Below are positions 17,758 through 24,845 of a stretch of 44,428 bases of DNA, in pieces. The stretch spans positions 1-44,428 of the forward strand of contig JACDCV010000003.1 in NCBI GenBank assembly GCA_013817375.1. The letters run 5' to 3'. The notes beneath the pieces are model-generated. The model saw only the letters and a list, made by a program, of their open reading frames with translations. It had not been told where the DNA came from and made no database searches. Source of the DNA: Sphingomonas sp. (GTDB taxonomy: Bacteria > Pseudomonadota > Alphaproteobacteria > Sphingomonadales > Sphingomonadaceae). The first letter of the stretch is position 1; every line of letters starts with the position of its first letter. A program made the position numbers and the translations under genes.

Positions 17758-19287
17758 ATGTCGACCGCCGCCGAACGCTTCGCCAGGCTCTCCACGCCGG
17801 CCAAGCTGCTCCTGATCCTGACCGCAGCCCTGCTTCCCATCGGGTTCGCACTGGTTTTCGTCGCATATGGCGAAATCGAGGAGGCCAACGAGGCCCTGAA
17901 GTCTCAATCCGACGAGCGGGCGCGGATCGCCGCCAAAGCCGTCGAAAGCCTCCTCGCACGTAACGCGCTGGCGCTCCGGATCGCGACCAACGGTCGCCTG
18001 GACCTTCCCGACCCTTGCGCGCGGGTTCAGCGGTCGCTCGGCATAGCTCCGGCCGTCGCCCAGAACTTCGAGCTCAACGCCCCCGACGGGCGAGAATTGT
18101 GCAGCGTCGGCGACATCGGCGACCTCAGCATGCTTCCGCCAATTGCCCCTGGAGACATCCAGCTTCGGGTCGCTCCGCAGGAGGACCTGCTGCTCGTGCG
18201 TGTCGGGGTCGTCGGCGGGATGGCAGCCACGGTCATCTCCAGCGATGAAATCCGCGCAGCTGCGCTCGGTGAGAATATCGAGGGGCTGGTCGTTCGCGAC
18301 GGCAGGCGCGAGATCGTGATCGGCGATCGCGACTCGGCAATGACGCCGGGCGAAAGGGCGTCGATTACAAATTGGCCCGTCGCCAACGGGCGGCTGACGG
18401 TCGATGTCGAGGGCCGCGTTCCGGCCGTCACCACCCTCGACAGGCTCGTCATCCTGCTCCCGGTGGTGATGTGGTTTATCGCCGCGCTGATGACCTGGCT
18501 CCTGGTCACCAGGCTTCTGATCCAGCCGCTACGCCGCCTTCAGCAGGCAGTCTCCAGCTACGAACCCGGCGATCCCGCCCTCGAGCTTCCGAACAAGCTT
18601 GGGCCCGCGACCGAAATCCAGGGGCTCCGCGATGCCTTCGCCCGAGCGATGACGAGGGTTCAGGACTCCGAACGCGATATGAGCACGGCACTCGACGGAC
18701 AGCGCCGGCTCGTCCGCGAAGTCCATCACCGGGTGAAGAACAATCTCCAGGTGATCGCCTCGCTTCTCAACATCCACGGGCGAAGCGCCGAGACCGCGGC
18801 GGCCAGAGATGCCTATTCGTCGATCGGCCGGCGGGTGGGTGCGCTCGCGATCGTCCACCGCAATCATTATGCGGAGATGGAGGAAAACCGCGGCATATCG
18901 CTTCGGCCTCTGCTTGCGGAACTTGCCGCCGAACTTCGCTCCGGTGCGCCCGATTCGGCGCGCGGGCTGAGGATCGATCTCGATATTGAATCGGTGCACA
19001 CGACCCAGGACGTGGCAGTGTCCGTCGCCTTCCTGCTCACCGAAGTTATCGAATATGCGATGCTCCACCGCCCCGACGAGCCGGTCGAGATCGCAGTCAG
19101 GCGAGTGAGCGAGCTGACCGGCCGACTCACACTCGCAAGCCCGATCCTGATCCCCGACGAAGATCAGGAACGGGAGAAGGTGCAATTCGAGCGGATTATC
19201 TCGGGACTCGCAAAGCAGCTGCGATCGAGCCTCGACCGAAAGCTTGGCCGCTACAGTGTCGATCTGCCCGTGTTTCCGCCGCGCTGA
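17758..19287 (+). CDS. PhyP-like HisKA_2 sensor kinase/phosphatase with degenerate ATPase domain
   Basis: A 509-residue membrane sensor. TM1 lies at about 17-37, then a periplasmic sensor domain (about 40-228), TM2 (about 229-255), a HAMP-like linker and a HisKA_2 dimerisation domain with phospho-acceptor His323 in REVHHRVKNNLQ. The catalytic domain (about 380-509) is poor: the N-box reads LLTEVIEYA instead of the usual NELVTNA pattern, and no GxG boxes are visible. Its place beside nepR matches PhyP of Sphingomonas, described as a negative regulator of PhyR, so a PhyR phosphatase role is inferred. The initiating ATG has only a weak ribosome site. Confidence 0.85.
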   Translation: MSTAAERFARLSTPAKLLLILTAALLPIGFALVFVAYGEIEEANEALKSQSDERARIAAKAVESLLARNALALRIATNGRLDLPDPCARVQRSLGIAPAVAQNFELNAPDGRELCSVGDIGDLSMLPPIAPGDIQLRVAPQEDLLLVRVGVVGGMAATVISSDEIRAAALGENIEGLVVRDGRREIVIGDRDSAMTPGERASITNWPVANGRLTVDVEGRVPAVTTLDRLVILLPVVMWFIAALMTWLLVTRLLIQPLRRLQQAVSSYEPGDPALELPNKLGPATEIQGLRDAFARAMTRVQDSERDMSTALDGQRRLVREVHHRVKNNLQVIASLLNIHGRSAETAAARDAYSSIGRRVGALAIVHRNHYAEMEENRGISLRPLLAELAAELRSGAPDSARGLRIDLDIESVHTTQDVAVSVAFLLTEVIEYAMLHRPDEPVEIAVRRVSELTGRLTLASPILIPDEDQEREKVQFERIISGLAKQLRSSLDRKLGRYSVDLPVFPPR

Positions 19288-20248
19288 GATGATCGTTTCG
19301 GCGGCGGCGAAAAAAAAGCAGGGATTCTGGAACCGGCGTAAAAGAAGGGGCGTTATGATGTTCGGATAGTGACTTTTGCCCCCCCGCTCTCGCTATCCGA
19401 TTAAATGGGCCCGGAACCGCCAACCCTCCCCCCCCCGGTGGCGCTTCCGGGCCCTCACTTTTTTCAACTCCCCCCTCACCAGCTTCATCTGAAACGGCCG
19501 CCGAAGCGCGCCTCGACGCGCGCCAGTGAGTCACCCGGATCGCGACGATCGCAAGCTCGTAGAGCGCCGCCAGCGGGATCGCGAGCATGAGCTGGGAAAT
19601 GGCGTCGGGCGGGGTAAGCACCGCCGAAATCGCGAATGCAGCGACGATCGCATAGCGGCGGCCCTTCACCAGCTGCTCGCGAGTAACGACGCCCGCTCGC
19701 TCCAGGATCATCAGCATTATCGGCAGCAGGAAGGCGACTCCAAAGCCGAACAGGAACCGCGTGCAGAAGCTCAGATAATTGCCGATCCCCGGAAGCGCGT
19801 CCTTCTGAACTCCGCCGACTTCGCCCTGGAAGCTCAGCAGGAAGTGAATCGCCCAGGGCATGGCGACGTAATAAGCGAAGGCCGCTCCGCCGGTGAAGAA
19901 CACGGGCGTCAAAAGCAGGAAGGGCAGAAGCGCCTTCTTCTCCTTCGCGTAGAGCCCGGGTGCTACGAACTTCCACAGCTGGATCGCGAAAAAAGGAAAG
20001 CCGAGCATCAGCGCGGTGAACAACGCGACCTTCACATCGACGAAGAAGGCCTCGAAGATGTCGGTAAATATCACCCTGCCCTGCCCGGCCGCGAGCAGCG
20101 GCTGCACCAGGAAGCCGAAAATGGCTTGAGCGAAATACAAACTCACGAAGAACAGCACCGCAAGCACGACGACCGACCACAAAAGTCGGCGCCTGAGCTC
20201 GATCAGATGCTCCATCATTGGCGCCTTGGTGTCGTCGATATCGTTCAC
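19196..20248 (-). CDS. tatC: Sec-independent translocase TatC with anomalous C-terminal extension
   Basis: The membrane core of the twin-arginine translocase, which binds the RR signal peptide. The first 245 residues are a normal six-helix TatC (HLIELRRRLLWS near the start, FTDIFEAFF, FLLTPVFFTGGAAFAYYV, LTPPDAISQ). After residue 245 the frame continues for about 105 residues of low-complexity sequence through a nine-G tract (19428-19436 on the complement), across an antisense small-RNA gene and into the 3' end of the kinase gene. A one-base change in the tract would stop translation at 19393 or 19401. The GTG start overlaps the tatB stop (GTGA). Confidence 0.88.
   Translation of the reverse strand: MNDIDDTKAPMMEHLIELRRRLLWSVVVLAVLFFVSLYFAQAIFGFLVQPLLAAGQGRVIFTDIFEAFFVDVKVALFTALMLGFPFFAIQLWKFVAPGLYAKEKKALLPFLLLTPVFFTGGAAFAYYVAMPWAIHFLLSFQGEVGGVQKDALPGIGNYLSFCTRFLFGFGVAFLLPIMLMILERAGVVTREQLVKGRRYAIVAAFAISAVLTPPDAISQLMLAIPLAALYELAIVAIRVTHWRASRRASAAVSDEAGEGGVEKSEGPEAPPGGGGLAVPGPFNRIARAGGQKSLSEHHNAPSFTPVPESLLFFRRRRNDHLSAAETRADRHCSGQAFGRGSIAAALRVPR
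19329..19354 (+). promoter_or_regulatory. EcfG (GSR) promoter of the GsrN-like small RNA
   Basis: GGAAC at 19329-19333, exactly 17 bases, CGTT at 19351-19354: a perfect EcfG consensus on the plus strand, 41 nt after the kinase stop. No protein-coding gene follows on this strand. The next plus-strand signal is an intrinsic terminator ending at 19464. Confidence 0.85.
19361..19464 (+). ncRNA. Predicted EcfG-dependent small RNA, GsrN-like
   Basis: An RNA of about 104 nt, bounded by a perfect EcfG promoter and an intrinsic terminator. The 5' hairpin has an 11-bp stem (19362-19372 with 19390-19400, core TCGGATAG/CTATCCGA) and a 17-nt loop containing seven C. The 3' hairpin (19407-19454) is the terminator and exposes a second loop with nine C. 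Caulobacter GsrN is a GSR-sigma-dependent RNA of similar size that uses a 5' C-rich loop to bind G-rich mRNA leaders such as katG. Homology here is inferred from promoter, architecture and location beside nepR, not from alignment. The RNA is antisense to the tatC 3' extension. Confidence 0.75.
19407..19464 (+). terminator. Intrinsic terminator of the small RNA, with C-rich loop
   Basis: Stem GGGCCCGGAA (19407-19416) with TTCCGGGCCC (19445-19454), extended past a C-C mismatch by CGCCA/TGGCG, closing a 16-nt loop with nine consecutive C, followed by TTTTTT at 19459-19464. It is a strong structure with a U-tract on the plus strand. Confidence 0.88.
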
Positions 20249-20610
20249 GGCAACTCGCGGGCATCAGGCGGGCGCGGCGCTGGCGGCGTGTCGCCGGGCG
20301 GGTCGGGAGGCGCCGGGGGCAAGTCCTCAAGCGGGAGCGCCGGCTCGTCGGAGGTCAGGTTCTGGCCGGGAAGGGCCGGAAATTCGCGCATGATACGCTC
20401 ATTCTCTCCGCGCCACTTCTTCTCCATATCCTCAAGCTCGGCCTCGTGGATCATCGCCTCGACGCCGGTTTGGAAATGGCGGGCCATCCCCCGGACTTTG
20501 CCTACCCAGCGCCCGACGGTGCGAAGCGCCACCGGGAGGTCCTTGGGCCCGATCAGGATCAGCGCCGCGACCGCGACGATGATGAGCTCGGTGGAATCGA
20601 CGCCGAACAT
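20245..20610 (-). CDS. tatB: Sec-independent translocase TatB
   Basis: A 121-residue TatB that pairs with TatC in the receptor complex. One N-terminal membrane helix (about residues 7-21) ends at the glycine-proline hinge LIGPKDLPVALRTVGRWVGK, then an amphipathic helix and a charged coiled segment, and a Pro-rich, disordered tail (about 88-121). The Glu in STELIIV near the start is family-typical. Between tatA (17 nt upstream) and tatC (4-nt overlap). Confidence 0.93.
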   Translation of the reverse strand: MFGVDSTELIIVAVAALILIGPKDLPVALRTVGRWVGKVRGMARHFQTGVEAMIHEAELEDMEKKWRGENERIMREFPALPGQNLTSDEPALPLEDLPPAPPDPPGDTPPAPRPPDARELP

Positions 20611-20627
20611 CGGCTCGGCAGCCCTGC

Positions 20628-20897
20628 TCAGCCGCGCGTCTGGCTGTCGCTCGGCGGAGCCTCGCGGCTACGCGGTTCTGGAGTGACGTCGATCGGCCGC
20701 TCCGGGGCGCGGCTCTGGGGCGGAAGCTGGCGCCCTTCATCGGCGGGGCGCTCGTCCTCGTCTTCCGAGATGCCCTTCTTGAAGCTCTTCAGCCCCTTTG
20801 CGACGTCGCTCATCATCGCCGAGAAGCGATTGCCGCCAAATAGCAGCAGGATGATCACGCCAAGAATGATCCAGTGAATGAGGCTGAACGAGCCCAT
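20628..20897 (-). CDS. tatA: Sec-independent translocase TatA
   Basis: An 89-residue pore-forming Tat subunit. A single hydrophobic helix (SLIHWIILGVIILLLFGGNR) is followed by the amphipathic helix FSAMMSDVAKGLKSFKKGI, with the conserved FG hinge and Lys-Phe-Lys motif, then a polar, Pro/Arg/Glu-rich tail. Start of the tatABC operon, 29 nt after scpB on the same strand. Confidence 0.93.
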   Translation of the reverse strand: MGSFSLIHWIILGVIILLLFGGNRFSAMMSDVAKGLKSFKKGISEDEDERPADEGRQLPPQSRAPERPIDVTPEPRSREAPPSDSQTRG

Positions 20898-20926
20898 GAG
20901 CGCACTCCAATCGGTTCAAGCGCTAT

Positions 20927-21517
20927 CTAGTCGGCTTCGTCTTCGCTTTCCAGTCGCTCGTCCACTTCCCCGTCGAGCTGAAGCTGGAACACCCCTTCGT
21001 CGAGCGGATCGAGCAGGCCCGCGGCCTTGAGATCGTCGATTCCCGGAAGGTCCCTCCGCGACGTGAGTCCGAAGTGGGTCAGGAACTCCGTTGTGGTCGC
21101 ATAGAGCAGCGGCCGCCCCGGCGACTCGCGCCGCCCGGCAGTCCGAACCCACCCTGCCTCCATCAGCACGTCGAGCGTTCCCTTGGAAATCTGAACTCCG
21201 CGGATTGCCTCGATCTCCCCCCTGCTGACCGGCTCGTGATAGGCGATGATCGCCAGCGTCTCGGTCGCCGCCCTCGAAAGCCGCCGAGGCTCCTCGCGGG
21301 TCCGGCGAAGTAGGTGAGCGAGATCGGCCGTGGTCTGGAAATGCCAGCGGCCGCCGCGCTCGACCAGCTCGATTCCATGGCCCTGGAAGCGCTCCGCGAG
21401 CTCTGCGAGCGCCGCAGCCACGTCGCCCTCGCCGACATGAGCCGAGATTTCAGCCACGCTCAGCGGCTCGGCGGAGGCGAAGACGGTGGCTTCGACGGAG
21501 CGCAGCAACTCGTCCAT
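20927..21517 (-). CDS. scpB: Segregation and condensation protein ScpB
   Basis: A 196-residue winged-helix kleisin-interacting subunit of the SMC-ScpA-ScpB condensin. The N-terminal wHTH (LLRSVEATVFASAEPLSVAE) and the second wHTH (SRAATETLAIIAYHEPVSRG, then IEAIRGVQISKGTL) are typical. The tail is acidic. The ATG overlaps the scpA stop by one base (TGATG). It lies in the conserved alphaproteobacterial order nagZ-scpA-scpB-tatABC. Confidence 0.94.
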   Translation of the reverse strand: MDELLRSVEATVFASAEPLSVAEISAHVGEGDVAAALAELAERFQGHGIELVERGGRWHFQTTADLAHLLRRTREEPRRLSRAATETLAIIAYHEPVSRGEIEAIRGVQISKGTLDVLMEAGWVRTAGRRESPGRPLLYATTTEFLTHFGLTSRRDLPGIDDLKAAGLLDPLDEGVFQLQLDGEVDERLESEDEAD

Positions 21518-22269
21518 CAGGCCACCTTCAGGCGCAAGGGAGCGAACGGCTCCCGCTGGTCAAGCTCGATCCGGCCGCGGCGGGCAAGCTCGAGCGCCGC
21601 GAGGAAGCTGGAGGCCAATGCCGAGCGCCGGAGCAGCGGATCGTCGGTCATCGGCAGGAATGCCTCGATGTCGGTCCATTCGACCGCCATGCCGAGCATG
21701 TGGCTGAGCCGGTCGAGCGCTTCCTCGAGTGTCATCACCGAGCGGGGGTGAACCACGTGCATCGGCGGCGAAGTGCGCGCCTTGACCGTTCCATAAGCGG
21801 CGAACAGATCGAACGCGCTCGCCTGCCACGCCGATTTGCGGACCAGCCGGAGCCCTTCGGGAGAGACACGCTGGAACACGTCGCGGCCGAGCCGGTCCCG
21901 CCCCATGAGCCGTGCCCCAGCTTCGCGCATCGCATCCAGCCGCAACAGCCGCATCTGCAGCCGAAGCGCAATTTCCTCCGGGCTTGGATCGGCCTCGGGG
22001 TCCTTGGGGAGAAGCAGGCAGGACTTCAGATAGGCAAGCCAGGCTGCCATCACGAGATAATCGGCGGCGATCTCGAGCTTCAGCTCCCGAGCCTCGTTCA
22101 GATAGGTCAGATATTGCTCGACCAGCTCGAGGATCGAGATCTGCGCGAGGTCGACCTTCTGCGACCGCGCGAGGCTCAAAAGCAGGTCGAGCGGCCCTTC
22201 CCAGCCGTCGAGGCTGAGATTGAGCTCGTCGCCTTCGCGGCCCGCGCTGTTCAGGGAGACAACCGCCAC
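21517..22269 (-). CDS. scpA: Segregation and condensation protein ScpA
   Basis: A 250-residue kleisin that bridges SMC heads. The N-terminal SMC-binding region is LDGWEGPLDLLLSLARSQKV, followed by DLAQISILELVEQYLTYL and LVMAAWLAYLKSCLLLP. A C-terminal winged helix (RRSALASSFLAALELARRGR) is intact. The start is a GTG at 22269 that gives the family N-terminus. Separated from nagZ by a short repeat element. Confidence 0.93.
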   Translation of the reverse strand: MAVVSLNSAGREGDELNLSLDGWEGPLDLLLSLARSQKVDLAQISILELVEQYLTYLNEARELKLEIAADYLVMAAWLAYLKSCLLLPKDPEADPSPEEIALRLQMRLLRLDAMREAGARLMGRDRLGRDVFQRVSPEGLRLVRKSAWQASAFDLFAAYGTVKARTSPPMHVVHPRSVMTLEEALDRLSHMLGMAVEWTDIEAFLPMTDDPLLRRSALASSFLAALELARRGRIELDQREPFAPLRLKVA

Positions 22270-22310
22270 GAGGGAAGCTTAGCCAGACAGGCGGATATTG
22301 AAAGGAAACA

Positions 22311-22362
22311 CGTCATTGCGCGAAGCGTCAGCGACGAAGCAATCCACAATTTTGTGGATTGC
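22311..22362 (-). repeat. Dispersed palindromic repeat at the nagZ 3' end
   Basis: The segment from 22311 reads CGTCATTGCGCGAAGC then GACGAAGCAATCC, a form of the intergenic repeat seen in many bacteria as a GTCATTGCGAGC/GAAGCAATCC pair. It ends in an 11-bp palindrome (GCAATCCACAA/TTGTGGATTGC at 22339-22362) three bases from the nagZ stop. It could act as a mRNA-end hairpin between nagZ and scpA. Confidence 0.6.
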
Positions 22363-22365
22363 TGG

Positions 22366-23373
22366 CTACGCCAGCGCGAGGAGTTCGTCCCGTTTCGCCA
22401 CTGCTTCCTCAAAGCTCAGGCCGTCCGGGTCCACGGCGATCGATTCCATGGCTCGCTTGAGGCGTTTTTCGCCCTCGGCACTCATCGCCGGCACAGCGGC
22501 CGCAATCGCGACCATTTCATCCATCTTGCCCGAACAGTGAAGCGCGACGTCACAGCCTGCCGCAACGACTCCCGCCGCCCGCTCGCCAAAGCCGCCCTTG
22601 AGCGCCTCCATCCCAAGGTCGTCGCTCATCAGCCAGCCGTCGAACCCAATTCTCCCGCGGACAATGTCCCGGATCACCGTCTTCGACTGGCTCGCCGGGC
22701 GCTCCTTGTCCCAGGCGGTGAAGATTACGTGCGCCATCATCCCCATCGGCGCCCAGTTGAGCGTCTTGAACGGTTCGAGGTCGGTCGCGAGCTCCTCATC
22801 GGACGCTTCCACGACCGGCAGGGCCTTGTGGCTGTCGCACAAAGCGCGGCCATGTCCGGGCAGATGCTTGATCACCCCGGCCACCCCGCCCGACCGGAGC
22901 CCGTCAAGCACGGCCCGGCCGAGCGCCGCAACCTGCATCGGCTCCGACCCGAGTGAGCGATCGCCGACGATTTCGTCGCCTTCCGGCCGGCGGACGTCGA
23001 GAAGCGGCAGGCAGTCGACGTTGACCCCGCTTGAGCGAAGCATCAGCGCAAGCGCCCGCGAGTTCGCCTTCGCCGCCGCGATCGCCGACGATGGCGCGCG
23101 TTCGTAGAGCCGGGCAAAGTCCCAGCCGCAGGGGAAGGCCGGCCATTCGGGCGGCTTCATCCGGGCGACCCTTCCGCCTTCCTGGTCGATGAGAACCGGC
23201 AGATCCGGTCGGCTCGAGATTCCCACCAACGTATCGGTAAGCGCCTGCACTTGGGCCGGGTTCAGGCAATTGCGCTTGAACAAAATGTAGCCGGCAGGGT
23301 CCGAATCCTTGAAGAACGCCCGCTCGTCTTCGGTGATGACCGGTCCGGAAAGGCCGTAGATTGCAGCCTGCAT
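22366..23373 (-). CDS. nagZ: Beta-N-acetylhexosaminidase NagZ
   Basis: A 335-residue family-3 glycoside hydrolase that removes GlcNAc from anhydro-muropeptides in cell-wall recycling. The signature region GVAGVIKHLPGHGRALCDSH holds the His used as general acid/base, and the catalytic Asp lies in LMSDDLGMEAL. Substrate-binding LIDQEGGRVARMK and RSLGSEP are also visible. The ATG at 23373 is preferred over an adjacent TTG; CAGGTAGG lies upstream. Cytoplasmic; no signal peptide. Follows the SPOR genes by a few bases. Confidence 0.94.
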   Translation of the reverse strand: MQAAIYGLSGPVITEDERAFFKDSDPAGYILFKRNCLNPAQVQALTDTLVGISSRPDLPVLIDQEGGRVARMKPPEWPAFPCGWDFARLYERAPSSAIAAAKANSRALALMLRSSGVNVDCLPLLDVRRPEGDEIVGDRSLGSEPMQVAALGRAVLDGLRSGGVAGVIKHLPGHGRALCDSHKALPVVEASDEELATDLEPFKTLNWAPMGMMAHVIFTAWDKERPASQSKTVIRDIVRGRIGFDGWLMSDDLGMEALKGGFGERAAGVVAAGCDVALHCSGKMDEMVAIAAAVPAMSAEGEKRLKRAMESIAVDPDGLSFEEAVAKRDELLALA

Positions 23374-23379
23374 CAAAAC

Positions 23380-24066
23380 CTACCTGGCAATGAAGCAGCT
23401 TTCGCCGGCCGCTTCGAGGGATTGGCAAACCTGCCGGGCCTGATCGGGCGAGGTAGCCGAGGCGCGCAGCCGATAGCCGCTGCTTCCGCCGGCAGAATAA
23501 GGAACGACGATCTTCGTCAGTCCTGCAACGGCAGGGAATCGGGTGCTTAGCGCAGTCCAGGCGCGCTCCGCCTGGGCGGTGTTCCGGTAGGCGCCGAGCT
23601 GGACGACGCTGCCCTGGGCTCCCGAAGGCCGGAGCTCGGGCTCCGGCGCCTGCGGCGTCTCGGCCGGAAGCGGCTCCCTGGTCTCGCCTGGCGGAATGCG
23701 CTTGGGCTCCACTTCCGGCTCCACCTCGGGCTCAGCCTCCGGCTGGCCGGCGAGACGCGAATCCACATCCTGTCCAGCGCTGGTCTCGAACGCGGTCTGG
23801 CTGTCGCCCGCGACGTCGAGCCCGCCCGGGTCTTGGGGTTTCACCTTGTAAGGGCCTTCCGCCGCCCGGATCAGCTCCGGAGCGCCTGGAACTCCGCTGT
23901 CGCTCCGCCCCAGCCAAAAGAAGGTCCCCGCGATGGCGGCCGCGGCGACGAGTACGATTACAAGACCGGCAAGCATCCGCCGCGCCGAAATTCCGCTCGG
24001 CGCATCCTCGTCGTCGACCTCCTGGAGCCAGGGAAGGTCCGTGTCGTGCGCTCTGCTGTCGCTCAC
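23380..24066 (-). CDS. SPOR domain membrane protein
   Basis: About 228 residues. A cytoplasmic segment with a DLPWLQEVDDED motif precedes one membrane helix (about residues 31-53), then a Pro/Glu-rich linker (PEAEPEVEPEVEPKR) and a C-terminal SPOR domain (about 150-228; VVQLGAYRNTAQAERAWTAL). SPOR domains bind denuded glycan at the septum. A GTG at 24066 overlapping the upstream stop (GTGA) is chosen; an ATG 21 nt earlier is possible. It resembles the upstream neighbour in layout, suggesting an old duplication. Confidence 0.85.
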   Translation of the reverse strand: MSDSRAHDTDLPWLQEVDDEDAPSGISARRMLAGLVIVLVAAAAIAGTFFWLGRSDSGVPGAPELIRAAEGPYKVKPQDPGGLDVAGDSQTAFETSAGQDVDSRLAGQPEAEPEVEPEVEPKRIPPGETREPLPAETPQAPEPELRPSGAQGSVVQLGAYRNTAQAERAWTALSTRFPAVAGLTKIVVPYSAGGSSGYRLRASATSPDQARQVCQSLEAAGESCFIAR

Positions 24067-24845
24067 CGCTCTATTTTCGCTTTCCAAGCCAGTCCAATCA
24101 CTGCGCAGCTATAGTCTATTCTTTGCATCCGCTGACAGAGGACTTCGGAATGCGCATGCGACGTGGTTCCAATCTGAAAGCGGTAGAATTTCCGGTCCTT
24201 CGAGTTTCGAGCATCGACGACGACCGCAGGAAGCGTTCCGACAGCCGGATAGGAACGCTGCATGCGTCTCCAGCCGAGCTTCGCTTGCCGACGCGTTGCG
24301 AATGCGCCGATCTGCACGAGGCGGCCGCCCGCACCCGCTGCCTGGCGCGACGGCCACAGCTGTCGCGGCTGGACCGCAGGCGCAACGGCCGGCGCTGCAA
24401 CTGGCACAGGCGCGCTCGGACTTGCGACTGCGCTGGCCTGCGGCGCCTCGGCCGCCTGATTTCGACTGACGGGTGCAGAGTTCTGCCGCCTGGGTGGCGT
24501 CTTCGCCTGGCGCGCAGGCTTCGCCTCCGGGCCCTGGGGCACTGAAGCGGCTTCCAGGCTAAATGCCTCGCGCTCGCTTGCAGAAGGCGGCTGCGGCTCC
24601 GACTGAGCGACCACCGGCGCTGCCTGCGGCCGGGGAAGCGGCACCGTCTGTGCCGAAACCGCCGGCGCCGGAGCCTGCGAATTGCGCTCCTGGATCAGTG
24701 TCACACCGCCGAACAGGATCGCCGCCGAAGCCGCGCCTGCGACGAAGATCGCGGCGCGCGAAAAGCCGCGTTTGGCTGCCACTGTGGCAGGCGCCTGGTC
24801 ACTGAGCCACGGCAATCGATCCGTGGCCGAAAGCGCATCGGACAT
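24063..24845 (-). CDS. SPOR domain membrane protein
   Basis: A 260-residue protein with the same plan as its downstream neighbour: a short cytoplasmic part with TDRLPWLSDQAP, one membrane helix (about residues 29-51), a long Pro/Ala/Gln-rich linker and a C-terminal SPOR domain (about 175-255; LVQIGAFATRRQAKLGWRRM). Two cysteines near the end (LCQRM and DYSCAV) match those of the neighbour (VCQSL and ESCFI) and may form a disulfide. The ATG directly follows the argS stop (TGAATG). Confidence 0.85.
   Translation of the reverse strand: MSDALSATDRLPWLSDQAPATVAAKRGFSRAAIFVAGAASAAILFGGVTLIQERNSQAPAPAVSAQTVPLPRPQAAPVVAQSEPQPPSASEREAFSLEAASVPQGPEAKPARQAKTPPRRQNSAPVSRNQAAEAPQASAVASPSAPVPVAAPAVAPAVQPRQLWPSRQAAGAGGRLVQIGAFATRRQAKLGWRRMQRSYPAVGTLPAVVVDARNSKDRKFYRFQIGTTSHAHSEVLCQRMQRIDYSCAVIGLAWKAKIER

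Noticed and set aside
19413-19417. Another GGAAC inside the small-RNA terminator
   Set aside because: No CGTT at 16-17 nt on the plus strand; it is part of the terminator stem.
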